Below, in pieces: positions 11,613-23,867 of a stretch of 64,000 bases of DNA. The notes under the pieces are model-generated. The model was not told the origin of the DNA, ran no database searches, and was given only the letters and a program-made list of their open reading frames with translations. The stretch's first letter is position 1, and each line of letters starts with the position of its first letter. The translations under genes and the position numbers were made by a program. The stretch is from Apricaphanius iberus. Its lineage: Eukaryota > Chordata > Actinopteri > Cyprinodontiformes > Aphaniidae. The stretch lies in contig JAPXFQ010000166.1 of the NCBI GenBank assembly GCA_028564705.1, positions 2,356,001 through 2,420,000 of the forward strand, given 5' to 3'.

Positions 11613-12437
11613 TAAAAAGTTTTTTTCTGTGCCTCTGTCACTCAGTCACCCCTCGATCATCCGTCTCCATTGAATGCAGATTCTTCCCCTCTTGGTTGCC
11701 ATGGTTACCAGTGAAATGTCCCATATCAACCGCCTTAAGTCTATGCAGAATATTCATTAGGCACTTGGGAATGACAGAAAGTGGATGTGTAGTAGGCTGG
11801 ATATGATACAATAACACCTTAGTAGATTTCTAGGAAGAATTTGATTATGTGCTGCTGTGTATAATCAAAGTTTGATAGATCTGAAAGTTACTTGACAAAA
11901 GGGAAAACATTTTTTTGCTGGGTTGAAGTACGGTTTTAGTAAGGATTCCATACAAAGTTTTATAACTGAGACCCAAGATCTTTAAAGGGAATTGCTGAAG
12001 ATGGAATGGCAGTTTGATTGTCTGATCAACTTATATTGTGCATGTTGTGGATCTGGAGGAGACTTATGAGTGTGTCGCTCAAGGTATTTTGAGAGGATAT
12101 GTTACAATAGTATTGGGTTAGGGTTCCTGTTGCACTTGGAGGAGACCACAGTCACAAACCCAGAACCCTGCTAGAGGAACTATATATCCCGTTTGACCTG
12201 TAGATGCTTTATGATCCCCTATATTGAGGTTGGTAGTGTTGGTGAGAAAAGAGACATCTGGCTTTGCATGGTTAGTTGGTTGGACGGACAGATGGCTGAG
12301 TGGGTAGATGGATGGAGGGTCTAAAAATGTATGAATGTCTACGATGTAAAAGGCGGTTAAGACATCTCTGGTTGTTTGAAGAGCTGTGCAAATAATACAC
12401 AATATTTTTTTTACAAAATTTTTTCACTGAGCGTAAA
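11613..12437. other. Non-coding DNA
   Basis: No gene or repeat recognised between the LINE tail and the hAT element. Confidence 0.45.
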
Positions 12438-12445
12438 ATATAAAT

Positions 12446-12917
12446 TAGGGAGGTATCGGCCCTGATACTGCCTAATGTACTGGTATCTGCAACAAATTCA
12501 CACAAAAAAAAAATCAATTTTTCACTTGAAATTTTATTTTTGTGGTAATTTTGTATTTAACATCTGTTATTTAGTCTCAGTTATGTTTAGTTTGTTAAAG
12601 TCTGGTGCCTTAAGTCTCTTCAAGAAAGGCACCAAAAGTTATACAGTTTATTAATTCAACAATATGTGGCAAGGTACACAACGAGGTCCCAGGCGGAATT
12701 CAATTCCACGACTCCCAGGTGAAGGTCATGTGCGCTAACCAGTCAGCCAAAGGGATATCCCTGTGGCCAAGCAGCCAGGGCACATCTTCTATCGGAGCCA
12801 TAGTGACAGGACCTCCACACTGTCACAAATAGTATCGAATCGGTATCGGGTATTGACAGATACACAAAATGCAGCCATCGGTATCGGGACTGAAAAAGTT
12901 GGATCGGTGCATCTCTA
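12446..12917. mobile_element. Non-autonomous hAT element with perfect 8-bp target duplication
   Basis: The element is flanked by identical ATATAAAT at 12438-12445 and 12918-12925, the 8-bp duplication expected of hAT transposons. The left end TAGGGAGGTATCGGCC and the reverse complement of the right end TAGAGATGCACCGATC agree at 11 of 16 positions, with mostly transition differences. Subterminal 'gtatcgg' words recur near both ends. At 472 bp it has no transposase gene. It carries a tRNA-like segment on the minus strand at 12685-12761. Confidence 0.8.
12685..12761 (-). repeat. tRNA-like (pol III promoter-like) sequence inside hAT element
   Basis: On the minus strand it reads 'TGGCTGACTGGTTAGCGC' like an A box and D arm, and 38 bases on 'GGAATTGAATTCCGCC' like a B box (GGTTCGANTCC) and T arm. 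The 5' and 3' ends do not pair as a good acceptor stem, so it is not called as a working tRNA. It may be a SINE head captured by the transposon. Confidence 0.45.
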
Positions 12918-12925
12918 ATATAAAT

Positions 12926-13944
12926 GGTGCCTAAAATGTTTCATTTGCACTAATAATTGTTTAACAAAAAAGTTAAGTTGTGAAAAAGTGAGAATCTGGT
13001 AAGAAAGTCTAATTTTAGAGACACTTCAGGTGTTCTGCTTACATAGTGTTTTTGGATTACATTTCTAACTTGTATTTGGAAGTTTGAATAAAAATAAAAA
13101 TGAATCAACTCTAAAGTCTATTTTACTACCTTCTGCTGAGCTGTGGAAATCCAACTCGTTTTTTTTGTGTTATTTTTATTATTTACTGAACAAAACTCAG
13201 ACCATCAGATTGGGATTTGAGGCAAAAATATCTACATTTGAAGGATATTAACTCCTTCGAAAACCAAAACCTTTAGGTAATTTGTTATACATTTGTTCAA
13301 TAAACACCACATTATCACATGTCTTTCTGAAAACACTCAATGCTCAAATTGAATTGTGCCACTCAATGCATTTTCCCACCCTTTAAGATCAATGCATCTT
13401 TACATTCTTCACCACTGTCTGCCAATATCAGTGATGGAGGAATATCAATAAAGGCAGCTACATTTGTATCTGTATCGTTTCAGCAGCAGGATCTATTCCT
13501 CTTCAGCTTTCTTCACTGTTTTCTCCTGCAGCAGCTGCGTAGCTTATGTTCAGCCAGGCGCGCACAGGATATTAGCTTCTCTACCAGCAAATTTGCTTTT
13601 CACATCTATTTCTTTCTTCTTCTAACCAGTTCTTAGATGGCTTGTTATTGAGCTTAGTGTCCACAAATGTCATTGATCCAAGCCACAACTGAGATCCATA
13701 CTCAGGCACTTTAACGCTCTCTTAGTGTGTTAGTAATTCTAATCCTTCTCCTCCTGCAGGCCCATTGATTTTATAGATTTTCCCAAAAGTTGTGATAATG
13801 ATATATCATTGTTAAATTTGGTTGAACAAACTGTCAATCTATCAATGCCTACACACTGTTTAATTCCCAGAAAGCCTACTTGTCAGTGTCACAGTGTCAT
13901 ATTTAACTGCTTAGAAGGACATGGATAACACCCTGAATCTTGTA
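12926..13944. other. Non-coding DNA
   Basis: No gene recognised. A good pyrimidine tract plus CAG at 13741-13759 has no donor site or open frame behind it that would make an exon. Confidence 0.45.
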
Positions 13945-14062
13945 TTTTTATCAAGGTCCCTGGTACGAGTCTTGTCTGGTGGACCTTTGCCGCTTGTCAC
14001 TTCTCTCTCCCAGTTCTATGTGAAAGGCCACTGTGGCCACAAAACCTTCATAAAATAAAATG
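13945..14062 (+). repeat. tRNA-derived SINE fragment
   Basis: 'tccctGGTACGAGTCTtgtctggtggacctttgccgc' carries a B-box-like core at 13962-13972 and runs into 'tgtcacttctctctccc..' and an 'aaaggccactgtggccacaaaa..ataaaataaa' tail. That order matches a widespread fish tRNA-derived SINE. The tRNA 5' half is not clear. Confidence 0.5.
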
Positions 14063-14402
14063 TGCATCTGAGTAGGATTATTTTAATTGATGTACGAAAT
14101 GTGCATAATATAGTATCAAAATAATGTAGTGATTAAGAAAGCTGAAAATATTTCCTTTTATTGCTAATAAAGAAAATTAATAATTGTTTATTTTCAACAC
14201 TCCAATTGTCATGATTTTTGTAATACCTTCATATCCACCTTTATAAATTAGTTTCTTTCAAAAATACCATTAACATGTGTGTTTCTAATAACATTGGTTT
14301 ATTATAAGCATTAGCAGCTTTAAAAATGTTTGTTGAAAATTGTTTTTGCTGAAAGTCTCTTTGGCCTGTGGAATTCAGCAATTTATTTTCTTTTCTTTTT
14401 TT

Positions 14403-14960
14403 ACCTGGACTTTATTCTCCAGTCACAATCTGCGTATAGTACAGAACACTGTACATCCATATAATGAGAGTTGTATGGGCACCGCAAGTGCCGCATCTAA
14501 ATGAGGCATTATCTGCCACAAAATTCCATCATTTCACCAGTGTTTTGTTATTAATTTATTCACCAGTGCTGTTCCCCTGTGAGTTTGGAGTGTCTTGGAA
14601 GAGCTTCTTTGTTGTCTTCCAGAGTGTTTACTGGCGTTTTTTCCAACTGATTTCAACTTACAACAGAATTCAATCTTAATTACGTTACTGCTTTCTTCCA
14701 TGACGGTGATAGTGTGAGCAAGGCTTTCACTCTGTGCTGTACAGTGGCAGAGTTTAGACAGAACTTGCTACTGCAAATATCAACATGGTTCGAGCTCACG
14801 TGTTTCCAAATTGCAAAAAAAAAAAAAAAAAAGACCAAGTGTCTTTTGTCTGTTGAATTAAGCAATGATAATTTCAATAAAATGGTAGGGCAAGAATGTC
14901 TCAAGTTAAAGGAAAGTTTTAATACCCCTGATTCAATCCATTGACTTTCTTCCAGATGTA
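14403..14960 (+). mobile_element. THAP-related DNA element, copy A (degenerate)
   Basis: The core at 14640-14845 is related to the core of the element at 17206-17668: both share 'caactgattYcaRcttacaac', an ATG-starting segment reading 'MVR.HVFPNC' (14785 on) and 'gaccaagtg'. It begins with 'acctggactttatt', like the terminal 'acctggaccttattt' of the other copy. The right end was not found. The frame is broken by an 18-bp A run. Confidence 0.5.
14815..14832 (+). repeat. A18 homopolymer
   Basis: Eighteen consecutive A inside THAP-related copy A, replacing the 'acaaataaaatg' of the related copy. Confidence 0.95.
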
Positions 14961-14964
14961 CAAA

Positions 14965-17205
14965 AATCCCTTTAAAATTACTGTTTTGATCTGATAAATC
15001 TATGTTTATCAACTGACATTCAAGCTTTCTTGAATCTAAACTGCTCTCCAAAGTTATTCTAACCCCGATCTATGTCCTCATAATATGGTCCACTCGGTAT
15101 GCAGCCACAACAGCAAGCAGAGATACATTTTAGGATTGTTTTTTCTAGGTTTTCAAGGAATGGACACAACAGGCTTGTTGTGATAGAGTTGTATATAACT
15201 CAAACTCACCAGAAAGTGTCCCTCTTTTCCCTATCCAGCTTGCTACTACATATAAAAGAGGGAAAACCAGTCAGTCAATTTCAAAAAGTTGTGGCAGTTA
15301 GTTTCCCTTGGCAGTTAGTGCACATCTAACACAAGCTAAGGTAATTCCCGATCTAATACTTTAACCAGATCTGGAGCCTTTATCCGTATTATGTAAGAAA
15401 ACAGACTTTTTGATTGAGTGGTTTTTGACAACACCAACCCTTTCATGTTGGCATTCTTCTGGTTGGCCAGATAGTACAAACATGTTGACGGCAGTGGAGC
15501 AGACGAAGTAAAAGGAGGATATGCACAATGAGTAAAGAAATAGAATACGATAACGTTTCAGCACATTACATTTTGTAAGTTTAATTATGTTACACTTGTT
15601 GTTGCTGCAATGCTGTTGTTGTACCAGTATTGTTATCGTGCATTTGGTATTTAATAAACGATAAAAAATTGGCCAAAAAGTACTTTCAAAAGTCTAGTTA
15701 TGAATACTGCTGTTACACACAGAAAATATTTTACAATTTATTATTTGTTTTCAAATGATTTGTGGGAAGTAAAAAACCTGAAAACCAGAAAACCCAACTT
15801 GTAATAACAGATTCTTACAATTTTGGTTAAAAACCAAAGAATGTTTTCTCTCTTTTTGAACAGCAAGCACAGGCTGCTTAAATCAAGCATCTGCAAGCAT
15901 TTTCACACCTGTTTGCATTGTAATTACCTTGACACCCAGATATCACCAAATTGCAGGTTATTCTCCACTTACCTCAACAAAGTCATCACATACATCAGTT
16001 CATTAAAACAAAAACAAAGGCTGTAACGTATTGTAACATGCATCATCCTTACTTCCCAGATGTCCATAGTTCAAGGAGGTTGCATGTTTTCTTACTGCAG
16101 GGTTTCCAATAAATTTTATGGAATATTCGATCATTGTAAGTATGAATGAAACCACACAGTGTGTAATCACATTCAGCCAAATAAACATAATAAACAGAGG
16201 CTGAATTGTGCATGCTTGTCTTAACACATTTTCAGCGAAGCTGAAATGATAAGCAGCTGATGCTGATTTCTTCCAGAGGGTAATGTCAATAGTGAAAGTA
16301 AAACTTTAAGATGCACTGACTATGAAATGGGAAAACCACCATTCATTAGCAAAAATAAAGTAAACTGAAACGTGGAGTTTATGTACAACTGAAATTATTA
16401 TTTTTTTAAATATACCATTACTTGTGTTGTCATTATGAATGGATTGAAAACATTTTAAACGAGAACAAAAAATTCACTTTAGCGGTGAAAGCATAGATAA
16501 CATTGTGGCTTAATGGAATAGGTTTTATGCTGAAAATTGCTTCGTAGAGAAATCATGTACCTGAAGACACCACAAATGTTTTACTTTTGGTCCATTGAAA
16601 TGGTCTTTACCAAACCTTTAGGGGCTAGCCTATATATTTTATTATTCCAAGCACGTGAAATCCCAAAAAATCTAAAATATGTGCAGCATCAACATTCATA
16701 TACTTAGAATATATTGTACGGATGTCTCCAATTTATTTCAATTTGTTATGTTAACAATCTCATCTTGCTCATTAAGAAATTAAGAAAGATTTCGAATAAC
16801 ACTTAATTAGTAAACTTTAAATATGGATTAATACAAAAAGGGCCTGATTTATCAAACGCTTATGCTTGTTAAAACATACGCAAACCTCACAGCAGGCACA
16901 AAAACTTGCAGCAGGTTATTTACTAAGCAGGAGCAGAGAGTATTGTCCCTGTTAAATCCTTCAGCAAGATGCACACACTCCATTTAGCACTTTTACCCCT
17001 TTATGAATATGAGAGCTTCTGTCAGAAGACACACAATATTGGGAGGAGAAAATCCAAACAAGTAAGTATATCACACAAAATGGCATTTATCAAACTTTTA
17101 ACTGTTTGCAACGGCATTCTTAACGCCTATTTTTACCACCTTTGAAAGTCATGTTTTAAAGTTGCAACATCACGGTCACCACCACGGTTTTTGTTTTGTT
17201 TGTTA
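14965..17205. other. Non-coding DNA
   Basis: No gene seen. The segment from about 16841 starts 'gggcctgatttatcaaac' and contains 'tttactaagcagg', words typical of a common fish MITE, but no matching second end was found. Confidence 0.4.
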
Positions 17206-17668
17206 ACCAGGACCTTATTTTTAGCATACATTATGTTCATTTACTCACCCAGAAAAGTTTGGAGTCACTTGGAGTCCTTCAGAGGAAGTTTATATCCAGT
17301 GGCAATCAGAGTATATGCATATAATTAGAATTGTGGCAAGTGCTTCCTCTAAATAAGTCATTATCTCAGACGTGCTTCTTTTTTGACTTCTGGGGTATTC
17401 ACAGGCTTTTTCCCCAACTGATTCCAGCTTACAACGAAATGCGATTTCAATGACGTCGCCACCATCCACCAAACATGAACATGGTTTGCACTTGTGTGTT
17501 TCCAAATTGCACAAATAAAATGACCAAGTGGACTAAAAACGTTGCATAGCACAGAGCAAAAGTCCTGATTGCGACTGGATATAAATTTATCTTGAAGGAC
17601 TCCAAGTGGCTCCAAATTTGTTTGGATGAGTAGGTGAACACAATGCATGCAAGAAATAAGGTCCAGGT
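17206..17668 (+). mobile_element. THAP-related DNA element, copy B, with 104-bp inverted repeats
   Basis: The arm 17206-17309 and the reverse complement of 17565-17668 align over 104 bases without gaps, with 17 mismatches by my count (about 84% identity). The termini read 'accaggaccttattt' and 'acctggaccttattt'. The interior (17310-17564) holds the start of a THAP-like reading frame. The long inverted repeats with a THAP-type frame suggest a Kolobok- or P-like non-autonomous element. A TTAA lies next to the left end (17203-17206) but I could not find a matching one at the right end. Confidence 0.7.
17481..17549 (+). pseudogene. THAP-like zinc-finger start, truncated
   Basis: An ATG frame of 22 codons reads 'MVCTCVFPNCTNKMTKW' and stops soon after. 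THAP domains begin with a C-x(2-4)-C pair close to the start, and here C-VFPN-C fits. The rest of the domain, including its later Cys and His, is missing. Copy A has the equivalent start at 14785. It is probably the leftover 5' end of a transposase gene. Confidence 0.45.
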
Positions 17669-18350
17669 ATTTATATTTAAAAGAATCCCCTTTAAGTTTA
17701 TTACTTGAAAACAAATAAATATAATTCACACACATTCTAACCCAATAGTAATTAGCTATCTAATCAACATAAACCAGACAGTTACAGTATGCTGTTTATT
17801 ATTTTTTTATTTTTTGGATCTTTATTAGTTATTATTAATTATTAGAATTTGTTTTTTTATCATCATGAGTAGCTTGTTCTCCAACATGACATTTAATAGA
17901 GGCCATGAAATGTGGTGCATTTCAACATCAGTAGAATATTGACATCTAAAGACTCATCAAGCAGCCTTGTTCTGGACAAGCTGCAGCTTTAATAAGTCTG
18001 ACTCTGGTAAACAGCACCTGTATTGAATTTATTAATGACAATCGAACAATATCATTCACAGACGTTCTAGTAATTAATTATCTATCAGCCATACATTTGA
18101 CAGGTATGTAGTCCACTACCCACTCTTTTTTTTGTCAAAAATGCATCATTAATCTACTGTATCTATTCCATCTCTAAACAGGTGTAAGAACAGTTGGTTC
18201 TGAGAAAGTAAATGGTAAAGTAAACCGATTGTTTGTTCTCTTGGGAAATAATGGACCTACAAGTTCCTACTTCTAACTTCACTTTTTCTTCTCTCATCAA
18301 AACCTTCCAGCTTTCTTTTTAACCAAGTCAGTTATTTAGATCCCCAAAAT

Positions 18351-18354
<4 letters not shown>
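17669..18354. other. Non-coding DNA
   Basis: No gene or repeat recognised; 'ctagtaattaattatctatcag' near 18070 is a possible homeodomain site pair. Confidence 0.4.

Positions 18355-18408
<54 letters not shown>
18355..18408 (+). repeat. (GA)27 microsatellite
   Basis: Twenty-seven perfect GA units, 54 bases, likely polymorphic. Confidence 0.97.
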
Positions 18409-18411
<3 letters not shown>

Positions 18412-21400
18412 GTTAAGTAATGTGAAAAAGTAGTTACTAGTTATATGTTGGGTTAGTTTTACTTACCTTTTGCTTGGTTTCTTTACCTAATTAATCATTA
18501 AAATATATAATTGTGATTACTAGCAGCTTACAAGTTGATTCTGTAAGTGACTAATTCGAACATTCATTTGAATCTAATTTCAAGGCAATATTGTAATTTT
18601 AAATTCAAATAGATTGATATAAAAGCTATATTTCTCTTTTAGGCATGCAATAAGAAGGCTCTCTGATTACAGGAAAATTTACTCCTATCGATGTTTGATT
18701 ATTAGTGTTAATTAAGAGACTACCTCTTATGTGAGTCTTAAGCTTTCCCTACACTTAATAAACCAGCATTTATTGTTTCAAAATCAATTCAGTAAATAGA
18801 ATTTTGCCAAATAAAAAAATTATCATATTTATTTGCATTTCACTTTCAGCGCTCTTCATTTTTTGCAATTTAATATTTTAATTTCTTCATTACACTTTTC
18901 AAAAGTTAAATCTGATTTTCAATAGTGATAACTGTTTGCATACCCTCCAACAAAATATTCAAAAACAATTAAAATTTGTGTCCAGCCCTGCAGGCTGGAC
19001 CAGACCAGAGAATGAGCAAGAGGGAAAATGTTTATTGTGAAAGTTCATATTATAGTTGATCAAACACTGCAGGTTAGAAAGGAGATAGAGTTAAAAAATG
19101 GGGATGGGAAAGCTGTGGGGTAGGGATGGATGTAGCAGAGGGGTGAGCACAGGGAATAGAAACGTCTAGAGAGAGAACTAATGGCAGCACAGCAACAGCT
19201 CAAACCGTAGGTGCGGTGAGGCAGCAGTGGCCAGACACAGCTGAAGGCCTCAGAGGAGGGCCAGGCCTATTAGAGAAAGATAAGGGCCTGCTAGGAGAAA
19301 GTATCCTCTCAGTGGTGCAATAGGCAACAGTACAGGCATGGCATCAATTAAAGAGAGAAAATATGACACAGAAGTAGCAGCACATTAAATAAAAACAACA
19401 AACTGCCGATGCATCTGATTCCCCCCCTTTAAAGGACTGAGAGCTGGCAGGGAGCATCAGCGGGGAAATATTGCCGATTTATTCTCCCCAGTATTGTCCG
19501 TGCAGGGGGAGTTTATGATGAGGTGCAATGTAAAGGGTAGAAAAGAAATGAGTCTAGATGCCTTCTGGACACAGAGCTGCAACCACAGATGAAAGATGAG
19601 AGACATGGAGACTCACAAAAAAAATAAAAATCAAGCAAAATCTTTTTTTTTTAATCCTGCTTCTATGATAACTAACTTAGCTTTAATTCACCTTCAATTT
19701 CTTGCCCTTTAAGCCTGAAGGCAATATGATATGCTGGACTGCAGCGGCCTAGAGTCTTCCAGTCAAGGAAGCAGCCATCAGAGTTTTGAATAACCAAACT
19801 GAATTAAAGAAATAACAGATTAACTGGTAACTAACTCAATTAATTATATGCCTAAGATGAAATTTCTATCTGCAGTCTAAAGAGGTCCATCCCTTGTATC
19901 ACCCTCACTATGTTATAGATTTTCAACCCAAATTGTGTCCTCACAACGTGCTTGTTGAGTGCCCTCGGAAAGGAGGTGTGGGTGGCAGACGGCCTCAGTG
20001 AAGCACCAGTAAACAACAATGAGCCGAACTGACACATGCTGCTGATGAAAGGGGAACACAGAGACACTCTCCTGTTTTTGTTTAGAATATAGCACAAGAG
20101 AATGTAGGATTTTATTTTCGGTTTGAGTCGGGTTAATGTGATTTCCGTTCCGCCTGTCGGTTCCAGAGACCCAGCTTTGTGAGCAGTGGTCAGGTGAAGC
20201 CTGGACGAAGCCCCCTATGGCCATTAGTGTGGAAAGAAGACAACCCAATAAGCAGAGAAATGCTTGATGTGTACAGGTCACTGCACAACCAGCAGTCAAA
20301 AAGCATCTTACCCTGGAGACTATTAAGGCAATAACATGCAGCAGGAAACCAAAGCTTTTAATTACTGGTCACTGTTTGACTGTGCTGCACAGACTGTCCC
20401 TGAAATGGTGTAGTCACAGTTTTCAGCAAGCTCAGAATGGAGGTAGCTGATTAAGATATTTTGGTTCAACAACAAATACAATTTAATGGTGGACACAATA
20501 CGGTCTAACTTGTTCAATTTTCATATTACTCCGCGATTCTTATTTAGTTAATCTTTTTTCTGTTTAACAGCCTGTCAACCCTACCCCCCCCCCCCCAATC
20601 CCCCAAACCACTTCTTCCTCCCCATTCTAGATGCATACACTTTTGCTCTTTTAAAAGCACTGAGAGCAGAGCTAGCAGTAAATCTTTAAGGATTTGACTT
20701 GCAAAAAGCCCTCATATATTGTTTATGAAAAAAGCTAAAGTTCCCTTCACCTGCCTTCAAGCATTTTAGTTTATTTACTGATTTTTAGACTTTCACTAGT
20801 TAGGCACAGGCATACTTGTCTGACTGCATCTTTACAAATAAAGACAGACTGCGTCCTCATCTGTCACATCTCATAAGGAGAGTCAAAACTATTCTATTCA
20901 GGTTAAAGATTCCTGGGTGACATCTTCAATTGAGTCAGATGAGCTGTATTTTGTGCTTTACCCCTGAGAAAGAGAAGAAAATGGGGGAAGTATTTATAAA
21001 AATACAGTAAGCGCCATCATAACACTGAAATATTATTATAAAAAAGGATTTTAAAAAGAATCTGTCACCAAGTGTCAACTTGATCCACCCTGCAGAAACC
21101 TTCTTTTGTTGGAATCATATGGAAGAAAACGGGCGAGTAAGAAAATTACCCTCCATAATTGGTGTCCTGATCAAGAACGACCATGGCAGCTGAACAATAC
21201 AACCGTTAATTTATCAGAATTCTTCATGAGCTCCTCCTGTAATGCCAGACATTAGATAAATAGTGACAGAGAGCAGGGGAACCAAACAGTTGATTTTCTT
21301 TGTTGACTGCATGACGAACTAAGCAGATTGACGGAGGGAGAGTTGGTGTGTGAACATTGGAGGTGATTTGCATAAAAGGACAGGAGTGAGTGTTGCATGT

Positions 21401-22084
21401 CCATGAGTGTGCAAGACTAGATCATAGTTCATGCTAATCACAACCTTGACAGATAAACATGGCATTGTGCATGAGGGGTTTTAACATGCATCCTGCCTTT
21501 GCTTTTCTGTGATCATGACTGTAAAGGGCACAGGTAAAAGTGAGCTGTCAGAGGTAACAGGGGACGCCTTTCCATGCTTTTACACATGTGGACCCTATGG
21601 GGAGAGCCGGTCCCTCCTGTGTCCACAGTAGATAATGCATATCTTTCAGCTGAATTGTCAACCTCTGCATTTGGGGCTGATGGCGTGGAGCGACAGAAAA
21701 AAAGCATCTTTGGCTGTATTATTTATCTTGACAGGGCACATTGTGAAAGTCAGCTAAATGCAATGGCCCATCACTAAGCAATCTTTATGTGGATTTGTTA
21801 GCGTCTTTGTTTTTGTGTGTATTTGTGTTCACACTCTTTTCAAAAGGTATGTTTTTTTTTTCAATCACCATGAACCTTAGGACATTCCTGGAATTTTCTG
21901 CCTGAGCCTTTCAGAGCTTTCAGAGTTTTCATGTCCTTGTAAATGCTACATGCATTGGTTTTCTCTCTGACATGCATTGGGTACTCTGATTTCTTCACAG
22001 TCCAGAGACAAGTCTATTTGGTTAGTTGAGAAGGACATTTTGGTATAAGTGAGTATATGAATAATTAAATTAAGCTTGTTTTTA
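18409..22084. other. Non-coding DNA
   Basis: No gene recognised. The part 19000-19560 and 19850-20330 is less AT-rich and free of repeat character, so may hold conserved non-coding sequence. The minus-strand open frame 19913-20299 has no recognisable domain. Confidence 0.4.
20584..20596 (+). repeat. C13 homopolymer
   Basis: Thirteen consecutive C. Confidence 0.95.
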
Positions 22085-22206
22085 TTTAACTGTGCTGGAC
22101 CTGTGATAGACTGTCAACCTGGCCTGGGTGTACTCTGATTGCTGGAGATGACCTGCTCTTCAGTATCCTAAGGGGTTGGGCATATGTAAAAGAAATAGAT
22201 GGATAA
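22085..22206 (+). repeat. LINE 3'-tail fragment
   Basis: 'acctgtgatagactgtcaacctggcctgggtgtactc..gctggagatgacc..' and the end 'agaaatagatggataa' match the same LINE tail type as at 46-140 and 46596-46724. Confidence 0.55.
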
Positions 22207-22705
22207 ATTTAACAGTGCTCTGTGATTAGTTTAACATTTTTTTATTAAGGAGTATCACTGCCTGGTTTATTTCAGTTCCACACAGTTTGGTATGGTTCAG
22301 TTATCAGCGAATTCACAGTGGTAACACCAATTTGAAAATCATGCAGTCCTGTTAAGGGACAGCATTAGATGTTTAATTAAAAGCCCAATTGATACATATA
22401 TATTTTTTAAATATGATAGTATAATATCCAGTCTAACCATCTTGAAGACAATTCAGCTCTTTCCAGATACAAAGTAAATACTAATAGTGAAAGTTGTGCT
22501 GGAAAGACTGACCTATACAACTAGAGGATGGAAAGAGGAATTTGATACGATTCGGCCTTTGGTCAACTTTGTTGAACATTAGTATAAGAGGTATTCTTGT
22601 GCATTAGCGTGTGTTTGTGTGTGTTTAATAAGCATTGCTTTTGTGCTTTGTTGTATAAAACTTTGTAATATAAAAATATCTAAAAAGAAAACAAACAGAT
22701 GAGTA

Positions 22706-23800
22706 TAGGTTTAGGTACGGAGAACTAGTTCTAAATAGGAACTGTTTCCTAACATCCAGTTCCGGAACCGTTAAGAAGATGAATTTCGATTATTTTTTTG
22801 GTTCCTAAATACCCGCAGTGTGAGCAAAAAAAATAGTGCGGGCCCTGCAAAATTTTGTATCTGGGGTTTGTATTAGGTATTACTCCGCCCAGCGAGCCCC
22901 GCCAAATGTCACTTATCTGAACCAAATACTGTATAATACTCTGAACAACACTTTAGACCTGGCTCGAAAGTCTGGCTTCATTTTAATTTACTAAAGGATG
23001 GATTCGCACAGTGCAACACCTGTAATGAACTTATTAGCTACAAATGAGGATGTACAACAAACAGGAAAAAAACACCTTCGGCAGCTGCGTGGTATACAGT
23101 GTGGTAACGAGTGTTCCTTGTTTGATGTGTTGCGCGTTGCTCTCCTGCTCCCCTCGCTTCCTCTACTTTGGACAGTCAGGCATGAACCAGCAACTCGGCG
23201 TTGGAAACGGAATCACGTACATGACATTTATGATTGTATTATTCGTTACAGACTAGCTTAAGTTTGAATATACTACCAGTTGCTAAAACTGTATCAAATC
23301 TTTTCATAGTTGTTAAACCCTTTCAGAGTGACGCTAGCATATGGCAGTCTGCTGCAGATGCAGCTGCTACGTTAACCGGACAGAGACCCCGGCCAGCAAA
23401 TAGACAAACCCCATTCAACATGGCAGCAAGGGGAAAGCTGTCAGTGAAGCAAATTGCAGAGTGCCACAGAAAAGTAACGGCGTATGTGGTAAAAAGGTAG
23501 AAACCCCTTAGCGATGTAGATTCGCCCACATTTAAGTAATGTTAAGTAAGATTAACTTCAAGCTACGTAACTTCGCTGGTAGCTACTTTAATTACCCCTA
23601 AATGAATTTACAGTAACGGTTCAGGTGCAACTTTATTGATAGATTGACAGAACAAATAAAAATGGCCTGTGTTAAGGCTTTTTCAAATGAAAAAAATATT
23701 TTGTTTTTTCTCTCTTGCACCTCAAAGAATTGGAACCATGTAGAACAGGAATCGATACTGAGATTCGGAATCGATAAAATGCAAACGATGCTCTACCCTA
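22706..23800 (+). mobile_element. hAT transposon remnant with BED-finger coding part
   Basis: The flanks GATGAGTA (22698-22705) and GATGAATA (23801-23808) form an 8-bp target duplication with one mismatch. The ends start TAGG (left) and finish CCTA (right), a short inverted repeat. Inside is a plus-strand transposase remnant (22964-23540). The right end 'tcgattcc..gaatcgat' words are typical of a common fish hAT family. It is 1095 bp, far shorter than an autonomous hAT element of several kb. Confidence 0.6.
22964..23540 (+). pseudogene. hAT transposase N-terminal remnant (BED zinc finger)
   Basis: From 22964 the frame reads 'SKVWLHFNLLKDGFAQCNTC' and on to 'NELISYK', then a TGA (23045-23047), then 'GCTTNRKKT'. 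BED fingers of hAT transposases read like 'SKVW.YF.....AKC..C...ISYKGGSTSNL..H', so the Cys pair and aromatic residues are kept and a Gly codon became a stop. In the same frame, after several stops, 23318-23540 reads 'DASIWQSAADAAATLTGQ', 'AECHRKVTAYVVK', a TAG, and 'KPLSDVDSPTFK', like the 'FIVKDLLPISTVESPAFR' motif of these transposases. The catalytic hAT core is absent. Confidence 0.65.
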
Positions 23801-23867
23801 GATGAATAGTCAGTTTGGGTTTGCTATATTCTAAAATAAAACATGGAATCCATCTTGATAGTGTAGC

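Noticed and set aside
12685..12761. Working tRNA gene on the minus strand
   Set aside because: A- and B-box-like blocks exist but the acceptor stem does not pair and it lies inside a transposon.
13741..13800. Strong pyrimidine tract plus CAG
   Set aside because: No donor follows and all frames stop early.
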